A stretch of DNA of 61,481 nucleotides, taken from the NCBI GenBank assembly GCA_000151295.1, contig GG745331.1, positions 898,973 through 960,453 of the forward strand, in the 5' to 3' direction. Position 1 is the first letter of the stretch. The number at the start of each line of letters is the position of its first letter. Of the stretch, positions 29,208 to 40,171 are shown one piece after another. A program made the translations under genes and the position numbers. The notes under the pieces were generated by a model. That model ran no database searches, was not told the origin of the DNA, and saw only the letters and a list, made by a program, of their open reading frames with translations. This DNA is from Allomyces macrogynus ATCC 38327 (taxonomy: Eukaryota; Blastocladiomycota; Blastocladiomycetes; Blastocladiales; Blastocladiaceae).

Positions 29208-30690
29208 TCACACTGGCACCGACCGCCGCCTCGCTCCTGCTTCTGGCGCCGTTCCCGGCGGCGGTAACGGCGCGCTCGGCGCCGACCGAGCCCCACGCGG
29301 GTCGTCGCGCGCGTGCGAGCCCACGGGCGCCGGGACCAGCGACCGAACGCGACGGATCCCGCGAATTGACGGTGGCAGTGCGCCTCGTGCAGGTGGAGCA
29401 CGGACGGGACGCAGCGTAGGGGATTCAACGACGGCGAGAATGTCGGTGGATCGCCGTGGTGCGCAGGGTGCGGGACGTCGTGTTGGCGGGCGGGGGGCGG
29501 GTGGTGAGGAGGGGGTGGAGTCCTGGAGGGCAGCCGCGGGATGGGGAACGGGTGGAAAAGGTGCCGGCCGTCGAGTAGGTGCGGAGACGGGTGAGGAAAG
29601 AGCAGGTGGTTGTGCGGGACTAGTTGTGGAGAAGAGTGGAGAGGTTGCCAATGGTCGTGCCGAGCCGGTTGCGGAGATAGGTGGGGACAGAGCAGGTGGG
29701 TCGGCCACGTCGAGGAGTAGAATGGATTCGAGCAGGTCAATGTCGGCGTCATAAATGGATTCAGTCGCGGGTGGGCGCGTGCTGGCGGGACGTGACAGGG
29801 TGGAGGTCGGTGCTGCAATAATGTCGCACACGGTGTTGCGACTGGTTCGATCTGATGAAAAAATGAGAAATCGGTGCTCCATTAGTGCCTCGCTCGTCGA
29901 AATGAAGCAGAACAAAAGCAATGACGGGCACCCCCCACCACGCTTCGCTCTTCATCTTGGTCGGCTCGATCGCCGGGTTGCAGCGCGTCCATGAGCTCGA
30001 CAGCGACCACCAACGCCTCGGACGTCGCAGACGCACGACTCACGACATTGTTCCGTGGATCGTCGGCGTGCCGCTCGAGCAGGTCGCGGAGCAAGTTGAC
30101 AAGGCACTGCAGTCGGTCTTGTTCCACGTGAAGCGTATCGCGGAGCGCGGCAATCGACGCGCTATGTGCTGTTCCCGGCCGTTGCAGCGTGTTCTGGTCC
30201 CGCTGCTGTCCGACAGTGCCCAGGAAGGACGCGGCAAAGTGCAACCAAGGGCAGTCGGCGTCTGGTGCCGCGTCGGAGATTGGAGCGCGTGGTGCGGAAA
30301 GCGCGATGAGGGCTACAATGGAGAAAACGTGTCGGATCAGCTCATCGTTCGAGCACACGAACGGCGCAGACACCCAACGTACCGATGGACGGCGCAAGGC
30401 GACCCACACTCAGCAGAGCATCGACTGAGCTCGGCGGGTTTGCGGTCAGCGCGTCGCGAATCTGGCCGAGCGTCTGATCCCATTGCGCGCGCTGAAAATC
30501 CGATAGCTGGCCTAGACCCGAACGGGACAGCGAGCCTGCGGACGTGGTCCATAGTGGCCACGGCGATGCTCGGCCCGACGATATCGCCGACCACGGTCGC
30601 GCCGGAGCGGTCGTTTCGTCCTCGGCCGCATCCACGAGCTGTTCAACGACCTCGTGCAGGGCAATGCTCTCATCCCACAAACTCTACGTC
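29208..30690 (-). CDS. Unidentified helical/Pro-rich protein, 5' exon unresolved
   Basis: Three exons can be linked by canonical sites. The first, from an AG acceptor at about 30690, encodes LWDESIALHEVVEQLVDAAE and SDFQRAQWDQTLGQIRDAL. After a GTACGT intron the second encodes LIALSAPRAPISDAAPDADC and a helical stretch (RDTLHVEQDRLQCLVNLLRD, then LLERHADDPRNN and ALVVAVELMDALQPGD). The third begins DRTSRNTVCDIIAAP and continues into DIDLLESILLLDVADPPA and a Pro/Ala/Ser-rich tail to 29208. A stop sits directly before the acceptor, so at least one upstream coding exon must exist in 30700-31290; I could not define it. No family recognised. The all-helical middle and disordered tail resemble an adaptor protein, no more. 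Confidence 0.5.
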
Positions 30691-30699
30691 CCATTTCCC

Positions 30700-31297
30700 G
30701 TGAGTCAAAACTACCTGCATTTCTGGACATCACGAGCACATACGCGCGTCGACTGGACCAATTCCGTGCCAATCGCGCGATGCAGATCGATTTGTTGTAC
30801 AGTCCAGGCATCGTCGACGGCAGCGAGACATTCGCACGGCGAGCAATGGATGGGGCATGATGTTGGGGCATTGGCGGGTATTGCAGTCGAAGTCGGGCTC
30901 AAAATGGTAGAGCCGAACGGGCTGCTGATTTCGCTGTCGAGCGTCGCAGTGGTTGAGCTGGCCAATTGAGCCCTCTGCAATCCCACGGCAGATAGATTTG
31001 ATGATTCCCTGGACGATGCCGACATTTTGCGGCAAGTTGCAACGTTGAGGTCGTGAATCGATATGTCGGTAATCGCTTGATCGCTGGGCGACGATATGAA
31101 GAGGGAAGTGATGGGTGACATTTGATCAGCAACAGAGCGCCATGCACGGCTTAACGTGACAAGCGGAGCACAATCGCCAGCGATGCGCTGCAATGCTGAA
31201 GTCGTTAAAACAAGTCGGAAACATGGTTTTATGAACGCGCCGACGATGATCCAACGGCTGCAAACGGCTTTCCGATCGTAACCACCGCGCCTCCGCG
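30700..31297. other. Intergenic region, probably including an unresolved first exon
   Basis: About 600 bp of lower GC content between two minus-strand genes. It must contain the start of the gene at 29208-30690, but three overlapping minus frames compete and none has a clear start plus in-phase donor. Confidence 0.35.
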
Positions 31298-32451
31298 CTA
31301 CGTCGCCGGTTGCGCGCCCTCGTCGTCCGCCAAATGGTGGACAAACGGCGGGCCCTGCACCTCCTTCACGCCCTTCCACTGCGCGGCCGTCGGGTTGGGC
31401 AGCAGCGACGTCAGACAAAGCGTCGTCCAGTGCGCAAGCACCTCGATCTCGGCCGGATCCGTCGCGCAGTATATCCATGCGGCGGCACCCGCAGCCCACT
31501 GGTTCGCGAGCGACTCCATGATCCGGAACGACCGGTCGCGCGAGACGAGCATGATCGGACGGTGTGGTGCGACGCGCCGCAAGTTGAAGAGCAGGTGGTG
31601 CAGGGCCTCGTAGTCGGTGGCTTCCTTGAACGTGCGGTCCACGCGGTGCAGCGTGACGTGCGGCATCGAGCGAGTTGCGGCTTGCCACTACGGAGTCAAA
31701 AACGTGAGGTGAGCGGCGAACTTCTCCCCCCGAAAGGTGAGCGGCGAACTTCTCCCCCCGAAATTGGCGCGAGAAAGATACGTACGGCGTCCATCGTGAA
31801 CGGCAGCGTGTGCACGTGCAAGTCAAACCACGGGCCACGCATCAGTCGCGCGAGCTCGGTCGTCATGGAAATATTGTCGCCGTCCCAGACGACGACCATG
31901 GAGCTGAGCCCTGCGCTTCTTTCCCGCGCGCGACGTGCCCATGCCAAGAGCTGGACCATGCCGCGCAGAAGCCGGTGGCCCAAGGCCCCGACCCCCTTGG
32001 ACCGCAATGCCTGCACAAACGGCGTCGGGTCCGCAACGTGTTCGCGCAGCACGCGCTCCAGCTGGGTGTCGACATCGTTGTGCGGAGCGTAACGGCTCGC
32101 CGTGCTCGGATCGAATCGGGGGACAAGTGAGCCAGGGCGCTTGTTGGGCGGGAATAGGCGCGTCGCGAGCTGGATCTGCGCGAGGTGCCGGTAGTCGAGC
32201 GCGACCATGCGGCCAGTAGACGTGCGTTGCATCCCCGTCCCGGTCGCGGTGAAGTTGTACCGCGCAATGGACGCCGAGAACGACGCGAGCGTCGCGAGAT
32301 AGGCGGCTTGAGCGCCACGCGGTCGTTGCGAGAGAACCTCTTGATAGGTGCGCCGCAGCTGCACGAGGAGGGCCGAGTCGTGGGCCTGCGATTGCTGGGA
32401 TGGGGGCGGAAGAAACTCGGTCACGTAAAACTGGCTGAAGACGCGCGCCAT
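31298..32451 (-). CDS. Putative NYN/PIN-like nuclease-fold protein, two exons
   Basis: Exons 32451-31786 and 31687-31298, with a 98-bp intron, give 351 aa. The N-terminal 190 residues are helical (QLRRTYQEVLSQRPRGAQAA, then HLAQIQLATRLF). Then VVVWDGDNISMTTELARLM looks like the first acidic motif of NYN/PIN folds (strand, then D-x-D-N). TFKEATDYEALHHLLFNL could supply the second acidic residue. IMLVSRDRSFRIMESLANQW resembles the S-x-D-x-[DS]-F motif with Arg and Ser replacing the usual Gly and Asp. Known NYN proteins are often RNases, but the match is by motif order only and catalytic competence is uncertain. The sequence ends with TLCLTSLLPNP and a hydrophilic tail. Confidence 0.6.
31707..31762. 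repeat. Exact 28-bp tandem duplication within an intron
   Basis: Two head-to-tail copies of a 28-bp unit (beginning AGGTGAGCGGCG, ending CCCCCCGAA) occupy 31707-31734 and 31735-31762. They lie inside the intron of the NYN-like gene. Identity is complete, indicating a recent duplication. Confidence 0.95.
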
Positions 32452-32518
32452 GGCCTCGGCGGCTGGATCGGTTACTATAAACGAGAAGGACCGTTCAAAA
32501 TCAGTTCGATAGAATCTA

Positions 32519-33361
32519 TCATGGGCTCGCGTTGGGATTCGTACGGTAATACACTTGGAATTCCTGCTCCATGACGCTCGATAGCGCGTCGTCGGGCAGG
32601 TTGCTCATGATCAAAATGACCAGCGCGCCGCGCATCATTTCTGCTGCGGATTTTGGCATTGCCGCGAGCGTGCACCCGCTCGGCACCGCGGAGAGCTGCG
32701 ATTGCAGCGCCTGGTACGCATTCTTCATGTCCTGCGCCGTCGGGCGAGGCAGCTGAACGGCATACGACGGGTCGCGGATCACGAGCGCGACATGGATCAG
32801 GTCCATGGTGACGGGTCCACTGCCGGGAGTAGGAGCAGGAGGCGCAGTGGGCACGGATGGAACTACCGGGTGGGGTGACGAGTCCACAATCATGATATCG
32901 TCGTCGTTCATGGCATCACAGTCGTTTTCGTCGTCGTCCGAGTCGCAGGTAAGATCCACAACCGGCCGCGGCACAGGAGGCGCGCTTGCAGCTGTTGGTG
33001 GCAGAGGACGCGTTGCGGCCCGCTGTCCAGGAGCGTTTCCCCCGGCCGCGCGATTGATACTGAACGCGGACGGGGATGTTGTCGTGCTACCTGCAGCAAG
33101 CAGTCCCCACCCGGCCTCTTCGACGGTTTGGACCGGTGGCACATAGTGCGGATACGTCGCCCTTGGTGTGGTTGTCGCGGCTGTTCCCGGTCGCCGTGAC
33201 CTTGTAAACGGCACAAAATGACGGTGAGAAGCCTTATAATGATGTTCAAGTTTCGTAATCGTCTTAAAGATTTGGTATTGAGGTACTGACTGAGAACGGG
33301 TGTTCGGGGCGTGCAAGCTACTTGAGCTGTCATGGATACCGCCAGTGCCGCGGCCTTGCAT
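32519..33361 (-). CDS. Disordered protein with SUMO-interaction-like motifs, unknown function
   Basis: From ATG 33359-33361 about 280 aa; the frame is open further upstream without an ATG, so an upstream exon is possible. The N-terminal third is Ser/His/Arg-rich, with a possible helix (YQIFKTITKLEHHYKASHRH). In the middle, PRPVVDLTCDSDDDEND is a textbook SUMO-interacting motif (hydrophobic core VVDL followed by acids), and DDDIMIVDSS is a second candidate. The C-terminal third looks folded: VTMDLIHVALVIRDPSYAVQ, MKNAYQALQSQLSAV, AEMMRGALVILIMSNLPDDA. It is directly upstream, in the same direction, of the NYN-like gene. No family recognised. Confidence 0.55.
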   Translation of the reverse strand: MQGRGTGGIHDSSSSLHAPNTRSQSVPQYQIFKTITKLEHHYKASHRHFVPFTRSRRPGTAATTTPRATYPHYVPPVQTVEEAGWGLLAAGSTTTSPSAFSINRAAGGNAPGQRAATRPLPPTAASAPPVPRPVVDLTCDSDDDENDCDAMNDDDIMIVDSSPHPVVPSVPTAPPAPTPGSGPVTMDLIHVALVIRDPSYAVQLPRPTAQDMKNAYQALQSQLSAVPSGCTLAAMPKSAAEMMRGALVILIMSNLPDDALSSVMEQEFQVYYRTNPNASP

Positions 33362-33648
33362 CTTCTTGGGGGCTGAAAGACCGCTTTTCAGGACAATCAA
33401 TAATCTTTCCGTCTTTTGCAGCGTGCTGGGTCAAGTTAGGGCGTGGTAAAGGGAGGGTTGGTTGCACGCACGGGCGGTCAGCAATGCAGGAGCAAATGCT
33501 GCAACAACGGTTTGACCTGCCAAGTCAGACAGGACTCATTTCCATGCCGGGTATGACTTGGTCTAGACTCGTTCCATGACGACGTTTCCGAGTGCGACCG
33601 CGTAGCTCGTTCCAGCTCGTCCTCATCGACAACAACAACGAGACAACC

Positions 33649-36243
33649 ATGGACCACCTTGAGAACGGTAACAGGCCGCAATGCATTCAGCTACCCACCC
33701 ACGACCATTCACGCTCGACCGTTCCCGTCCCTGACCGCCCTCATCGTGCCATGTAGACGGGGCTGAGGCCCAAGTCGAAATCTCGCTTTCGGTCGAAGAA
33801 ACCAAGTACGTTTTGTATCTCTTCAACGTCATCCATGATGCATTCATGTCGCGGTTAAACACTATCACCTCTGCTGCGCGCACAAGGAGCCGTCCTTCTG
33901 ACCAAGCGCGGCACCAACTCTTGCTAGTGCCCTGCGCGTCAAGCTCGGATTGAAGCCGCTGCGTCTCGAAGGCAGTGACCACGACAAGAAGGCGCATTCC
34001 AACTTTGCCGCCGCTGCAGCTGAACAGAAGAAGCAGCAGGAGATAGCCGATGTGCGCCGTCGTCTCGAAAAGTGCGTTTGATTTCTCGCGAAATCCGACT
34101 TGGCACGAATGATTCTAACGGTTCCGTCCGTGTCCACTATCACAGGTCGCAGAACCGCCGAAAGTTGCAGGAAAAGCTCAAGGGCGCGACGCTCGGCGCG
34201 GCCGACGACTCCATTGACGATGCGGCCGCGTGGATTCAGCGGCAAAAGAAACTGGCCGCGCGCAAGCAGCAAGAATTCGATGGGCTCGAAAGTGCCGCCG
34301 TGGCCGCGCCAAAGTCCGAATACACGAGCAAGGATCTGGCCGGGCTCAAGGTCACGCACAAACTCGACGATCTGAACGAGGGCGACGAGATGGTGCTGAC
34401 GCTCAAAGACAAGGGTGTTCTCGATGGTACTTTTGCCGCCACCTCCACTGCCGACAATTTGTGCACTCCGAAACTGACGCGTTTGCTACCATCCACTAGA
34501 AGACAACGAGGATGAACTGGAGAACGCGACGCTCCGTGACGTGGAAAAGGCGCAAGAGGCGGTCGAGCTGCGCGGCAAGAAACAGGCTTATTCGGGCTAC
34601 GACGACGACGAGTTCACGCAGGGCCGCAAGACGATTCTTGCGCAGTACGACGAGGTGATTGAGGGCAAGAAGGCGGCGCGGTATACGCTGACCGAGTCGG
34701 GACTCGCGTCCACCCTGACCGAGGACAAGTCGCCCGAGGAGCTCTTGCGCGAGCAGGCACGGTTGACGCTCAACTACAACAGTACGCCCTCCCGATTCTT
34801 GTATTCTGGGCGATTCCTAGAGGCTGATGCTGACCGCTCGTCGCGCTACTCAGAAATGAACGAAATGGATGATTTTCAATCTGCGAGCGAAGTCACGATT
34901 AAGAAGTCAAAGGTGCATTCTCCGCCTCTCGTCCGCAACCACCCGATCGCCTCGCGGACTCACATTCCCTTTCCTCTCATAGCGCAAGAAGAAGGCCAAG
35001 ATCCGGTCCAAGACCGGCGCGCGCGACGACGACGGCGACACACAAATGGGCGAGTCGCTCGTAACCGTGCGCGACCGCGCGCCAGCGGCCGACCTCAACT
35101 TTATCGACGACGAGGACCTACAATCCGTCCTTGCGGCCGCGCGACTGCGCAACCAAAAAACGGCCAAGGCGCTTCCGACCATGGAAGAGATTGCCGAGGA
35201 TTTGGCATCGCACGCAACCCCGCCACCGCTCGGTGCCGAGGGCGACGACGGTGCCGCCGCACTCGTGTTTGACGAAACGTCCGAGTTTGTGCGCGGGCTC
35301 AACACGACCGGGTTGCTCGACGAGATTGAGGTCAAGGAGGAGCCCGTGTCGCCGCGCGTTGCGCGCGATGGCGAGGACGGGGACGTGATGATGCAGGACG
35401 AGCGGGATGTGGCGGATGCGGATGGCGATGTGAGCGTCAAAGACGAGCCGGTTGATGATGGCGAGGAGGACAAGTGGCGGAACCCGATCGAGGACGAGCC
35501 AGCGCTCAACAAGGGGCTCGGCGCGGCCATGGAGCTGTTCCGGAAACGAGGTGCGCTCGTGTCTATCTGCCAACTTCGGCTCTGGCACGCTATGATTGAC
35601 CGACTTGTTGGCATACTTCGATCCTAGGCGCACTCGAGGACGCATCCGAAGAGCAAAAGATCCGCGAGCGCGAGTCCGAGGCGCAGAGAAAGTGGGAGCT
35701 CGATAACTTCACGACGAAGGACAAGTCCAAGGCGGCGCTGCGCAAACGCACCGAGACCATGGCTGAGCGGCTCAAGGACTATAAGCCCAACGTCAACTTG
35801 GAGTACTACGACGCGCAGGGCCGTCAGCTGTCGACCAAGGAGGTACGCGTGTGCGCTGACAATCACAAGCGCGCGAACTGATTCTCACTCTCTTCTCGTC
35901 CCATTTTCCAGGCGTACAAGGAGCTGTCGCACAAGTTCCACGGGCGCACGTCCGGCAAGAACAAGCAGGAAAAGGTGCAGCGCAAGGAGGACGAGCGCCG
36001 GCGCATGATGCAAATGACGTCAGGCGACGCATCGGCCAGTTTGGCGTCGGCCATGCTCGAGCGGCAAAAGCTCGTTGGCGCGCCGGGCATTCTCTTGACC
36101 GTGGGCAATCGACCGTACGGTGGTTTTGCGTTGCACGTTGCGGTTCTGTTCAGAAACTGACTGAGGAGTGTTTGCGTCGATCTAGTGTTTCTGCTGGCCC
36201 AAGTATTCAAGAACCGCCAGTCAAGAAGCAGCGCCGCGGCTAA
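33649..36243 (+). CDS. SNU66: SART1/Snu66 family U4/U6.U5 tri-snRNP protein, ten exons
   Basis: Ten exons, joined in phase (33649-33667, 33757-33805, 33928-34071, 34146-34426, 34500-34781, 34854-34912, 34983-35550, 35628-35842, 35912-36114, 36186-36243), give 625 aa. Snu66/SART1 is a tri-snRNP component needed for spliceosome activation. Diagnostic blocks are EISLSVEETNALRVKLGLKP at the N terminus (interrupted by an intron in the Asn codon), HKLDDLNEGDEMVLTLKD, FQSASEVTIKKSK, ADLNFIDDEDLQSVLAAAR, EFVRGLNTTGLLDEIEVKEE, VNLEYYDAQGRQLSTKEAYK, ELSHKFHGRTSGKNKQEK and SASLASAMLERQKLVGAPG near the end. The first exon is only 19 bp. An acidic linker between 35340 and 35490 is less conserved-looking. 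All introns are 70-123 bp with standard ends. Convergent with the MADS gene. Confidence 0.95.
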
Positions 36244-36460
36244 CGTCCGAGGCGGTGGATGGCGTTAGTCAAAAAAATCATAATAGTCTATGAAAAAGTT
36301 GCCCTTCGCGTCTGAGGAACGTAAGAAAAGAAAAACGTGGACGCTGACGATCTGGTCCGTCGAAAACTACCACAAGAGGGACAAGGATTCCAAAAACAAC
36401 AAACTCACACACACATACACACATACACACACAGCGACTCATAACCCGCCTCACCGCAAA
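36244..36460. other. Convergent spacer with a short CA/TACA microsatellite
   Basis: About 217 bp between SNU66 and the MADS gene. CACACATACACACATACACACACAG occupies roughly 36408-36433. The spacer also has an ATAATAG-type AT-rich patch near 36280 that may serve polyadenylation. Confidence 0.6.
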
Positions 36461-38556
36461 TCATGAACGCCCCAAATCGCCCGGCGCCACGGTCGCCTCC
36501 CCCGGCACCGACGGTGGCCTCGTCCCCGCGAGCCCCGACGGCGGTGACCCACGCAATCTTGCATACGGCGCGCCCTGTGCGAGCGGCGAGTGCGCCGACT
36601 GCGGCGGCGCATGGTGCGCGTGCAGCGACCTCCCCGGTGACGGGAACGGCACCGTATTCGCAGGCGGCGGCAAGGGCCGATCCGCGGGCGCGGCGGCCGA
36701 CGCCGGCGACGGAAGCATTGGCGACGACCCAAGGTGCCGCCACGTCGGCGAACTCACGTGCAGGAGCGGCGCGAGCCGCGTCTGCGGCGAGCCGCGCGGA
36801 GCCGCCGACGATGACGCGGCGGCCGGGTGCGGGTGCGGGAGCGGCGGCCGCGGCGGCGGAAGCTGGGCGTGCGGCGACGCCGGGATCACGGTCGGCGACG
36901 CGGCGGCGATCGGGCCGTGGTCGTGCGGCGGGTGCACCGGGGTCGTCGACGCACCAATATGGTGCGGCGAGTAAGTGCTCCCGGCACTCGCCGGGACCTC
37001 GGCGGCGCGCGCTGATGTGGGCCCCGCGGACGTCGGGGTCGGGATTTGCAGCCGCAGCGAGAACGGCTGCTTGGACGCGAACGGCGGCGGTTTGCGCTTG
37101 CTTGCCGATCGCGGCTCGCTGGTCGCGGGCGCACCGCTGTGTCCACCTCGCTGCGGTCTCGGTCGCGCCCAACATGTCCGACGCGGACCGTTTCAGGACG
37201 GGCGAGTGCACTGTACGCGACGGGTCCATTTGCGCGGCCATGGTCGAGAGCGGGCTGCCGGGTGTCACGTGCGGGTGCGGATCAATGAACCGCGACGGCA
37301 CGTCGGTCGGCGCGTACGGCCAGCTCTGCGGGCGCGGGGCGGGACCGGGCGGCGCGGACCGTGGCGCGTCGTGGTACGCGTCGTACGGCCGAGAATGAGG
37401 CGGTGGTGGGGGAGCGTAGGGTGCATGATGAGGAGCACCCGCAGGCGGGCCGTGAGCGGGATACGGCGCCACGTGAGCGTGGGTTTGGTGGTAGTACCCC
37501 GGAGGAGGAGGATGAGAGTACACGGGCGCAGTCTCCACCGGCGGCGGCGGGAGCGGGTAGTAATGGGGATGACGATAGTGCTGCGGCTCCTCGGCAGCAT
37601 GCGGCGGACCATGAACGTGCACCGGCAGCCCATGAGCGTGCGATGGCGGCGGAGGCGGGGGTGCGGGTGCGAATGGCCCCGACGATGGATGAAGCAGAGG
37701 CGCCGGGTGCTGCGCGTGCGAATGCACATGCTGTGGAGCAGCCGCTGGCCGCGAGTCCTGGTAATAGCCCGAATGGCCCGTGGGCGCGTGCCGGTGCGCC
37801 GGAGGCGCGGCACTGTTCGCGTACTGCGCTCCATGATCCGGTACCCGGTGGAGAGCGTCGGGGCCGTGCCCGGGCACGGGACACGGTGCTAGTGCTGCCA
37901 CTGGAGCAATGCCGACCGGTTGCTGCGACTGCTGCTGCGGTTGTTGCTGCTGCTGATGTTGAACTGGCGCGCCGTTCTGTGCAGGCTGTGCCGGAGGCGC
38001 GGCAGCTGGGGTCGGAAGAGGGCGAGGCGGAACCGGATCCGTAGCCGACAGGGGCACGTCCTGCTCCATATCGTCGTCGTCGTCGGAATCCGCGTCGGCG
38101 TGCGCGGTGGTCGCGCCGACGTGCGTATCTTGGAATCCGGGTTCCTTGTACTGAAGCGACGACGACCAAACGTCAGCAACTTGCGCATCAACCATGCCAA
38201 ACGGCGAGAAGAGCAACGTACGTGGCGACTGGTGCGAATCTCGTGTGGCTGCGTGTACTCGGCGTACCGCAACAGAATCGAGTCGAGGTCGCCCGTCGAC
38301 GAGAACTCAAAGAGCTACAGGAAGGGAACGAGAGACGCGATCAGGGACCACGAACCAGCGACCAACCGAAAGATAGCCATGAAAAACACGAGATTACCTT
38401 GCCCGACGAGGAAAATATGAGCATGCCGATTTGGCACCCGCACAGCTCGGCCAGCTCGTAGGCCTTTTTCATGATGCCCATGCGCCGCTTGATAAATGTC
38501 GCTTGGCGCGTCCGTTCGCCCGGGATGAGCTCAATTTTGATCTTGCGACGGCCCAT
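36461..38556 (-). CDS. MEF2/Rlm1-type MADS-box transcription factor with long His/Pro-rich tail
   Basis: ATG 38554-38556 opens the MADS domain: MGRRKIKIELIPGERTRQAT, then FIKRRMGIMKKAYELAELCG and IGMLIFSSSGK, with an intron exactly before LFEFSSTGDLDSILLRYAEY. This MIKC-free MEF2-like second half and TQPHEIRT point to the Rlm1/MEF2 branch, a nuclear DNA-binding dimer, often downstream of MAP kinases in fungi. A second intron (about 38180-38140) joins TSRH to YKEPGFQD. The tail is acidic (DADSDDDDDMEQD), then Gln-rich (QQQQQPQQQSQQP) and His/Pro/Tyr-rich. At about 37130-37160 the coding frame shifts from SDMLGATETAA to GAPATSEPRSASKRKPPPFA without a usable intron, so an indel or unrecognised splice is likely. 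The C terminus is placed at 36461 on the second frame. Confidence 0.85.
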
Positions 38557-40171
38557 GGTTGCGTGCTACCGAAAACGACGCGGACGACGATGCATGATCA
38601 ACAAAGTGACTTGCAGACGCACGAGAGCCAGCGCGGGCAGAACGAGCGGGCTGTGGCCACCAGTCCGTCCAGGAGCCCTCAGAACGCCGGGAGGGCACCT
38701 TCGAGCATGCCAAGACGACCGTTCTCGCCACCTCACAGCTAGGATATCGACCAGGCAACGTACGCGAAGTTCAAATGAGGGCGAAGGGTGCGGAGAGCGT
38801 GCGTCCTATCACGGCGCTTGCTCGATGTTGATACCGTCGACTGGAACACTGTGTCGAGCCTTATCGAGCCAGACTGGGAGATGCGGCCGAGCGCTTCGAG
38901 AGTGTTGAGAGTATCGAGAGGCGAGGATCTGCGTCGTCGAAGCCGCGTAGTATTCGGTTGCTGAACCCGGCCGTTGCTGACCGATACGTTGCTGGTCGAG
39001 TCGCTGCCGAGTCGTTTCCGGGTCGCTGTTACCGTCGTTATCGGTGAGAGCAAGCGGTGCTGTCGATGGACTTGTTACTCCTGGGATTGGTGGTCCAAGC
39101 GACGAGAGGATGCAGCCTGCAGCGTCTGGTCGGGTTGGCTCCGCAGGCGCGAACTGGAGCACGAGCGTTGGGTTGGCGAGAGCGGAGAGAGCAGGCGCCT
39201 AAGGCGGGCCAGAGCGCACGCAGCGTCGGTTGTCGGGTCGCTGGGCAGCGGGTTGCGCGATGCCAACCGAAGAGAGGCGACGGCGAGGAAGGCGAGGGTG
39301 GAGCGACGAGAACAAGTCGCCCAGGCGCCAAGCAAGCATAACAGTCCGAGAATATATTTACGCATTCGCAAAGTCACCTCGGCTTTCGGATGTTGCCACC
39401 CTCCCCCCAAATGCCGCCTGCTGCCTGCCGCTGCTTGCCCACCGTTGCACACCAACCAGCATGCATGTTCCACCACGCACCCCCCATGAACCTCCTCTGC
39501 AAGGCTGGCTCCCTGCTTTCCGCAAGGTACGCCACGCGATCCCGCGCGCGCGCAGTGTGCCCCTGACGGCATCCCTCGCGACCACGCACGCGACGCGCGA
39601 AACACCCGCACCATAAATATTTTTTTCTTCAGCGTGCGCTGTTCCCGTGCGCGTGCAGCGTGTGTGTCTTTGCCCGCCGCGCGCACTCAGCAACCTCATC
39701 ACCGCGAAAACCGCTCGCGGCCTCGCCTCGACCGTTGTCGCTGTTGGTGGTCGCCGGTCTGCGCTTGCTGCAGCACAGCATCACCGTGCCACTCACGTGC
39801 GCTGTAGCAGAGGGTCGAGCCTGACTTTTTTGAGCTGTGATCAGCGAACTGCCAGCAGCTCCGTCGTTCGCCACCTTCGCGCCTCGTTGCGACCCTTCGA
39901 CCTTTGCTTGCGGACCTCTGCGTCTCGTCAGCGTAACCCGTGCGCGCGGCCGGACCTCCTCTTTAAGGACGCTTCTCCGCACGCGCAACAATCCTGGTCG
40001 CCTTTCCTGCAGCAAGCGCGCGCATTCCAACCATCCCAACCATCCCAACCAGGCAACTCTCGCGCCGCTCTGCTGCGAGCAAGAAGGGCCATTTCCAGCT
40101 GCGCAAACAGCATCATCTGCATTGCGACTCTTGATACTGAACGTGACCACGACCGGGACACCGACCGTGCC
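38557..40171. other. Divergent intergenic region with no supported gene
   Basis: About 1.6 kb between the MADS gene (minus) and the I-BAR-like gene (plus). Several GAGAG-rich purine stretches occur at about 38870-39310. CCAACCATCCCAACCATCCCAACCAGG at about 40027-40053 is a small pyrimidine repeat. ATAAATATTTTTTTC lies near 39614. Frames on both strands have no recognisable domain. Confidence 0.4.

Noticed and set aside
28786..29754. A 322-codon plus-strand frame with a Gly/Arg-rich second half
   Set aside because: Its second half is the complement of the Pro/Ala-rich tail of the minus-strand gene; its first half is T-rich spacer sequence.
30711..31838. A 375-codon minus-strand frame
   Set aside because: Its first part is an out-of-frame shadow of the NYN-like gene. 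The second part may hide an exon, but no start and donor agree.
36405..36460. Extension of the MADS protein through the CA repeat (ending in CVYVCMCV)
   Set aside because: It is a translated microsatellite in the less protein-like frame. The alternative frame stops at 36461.
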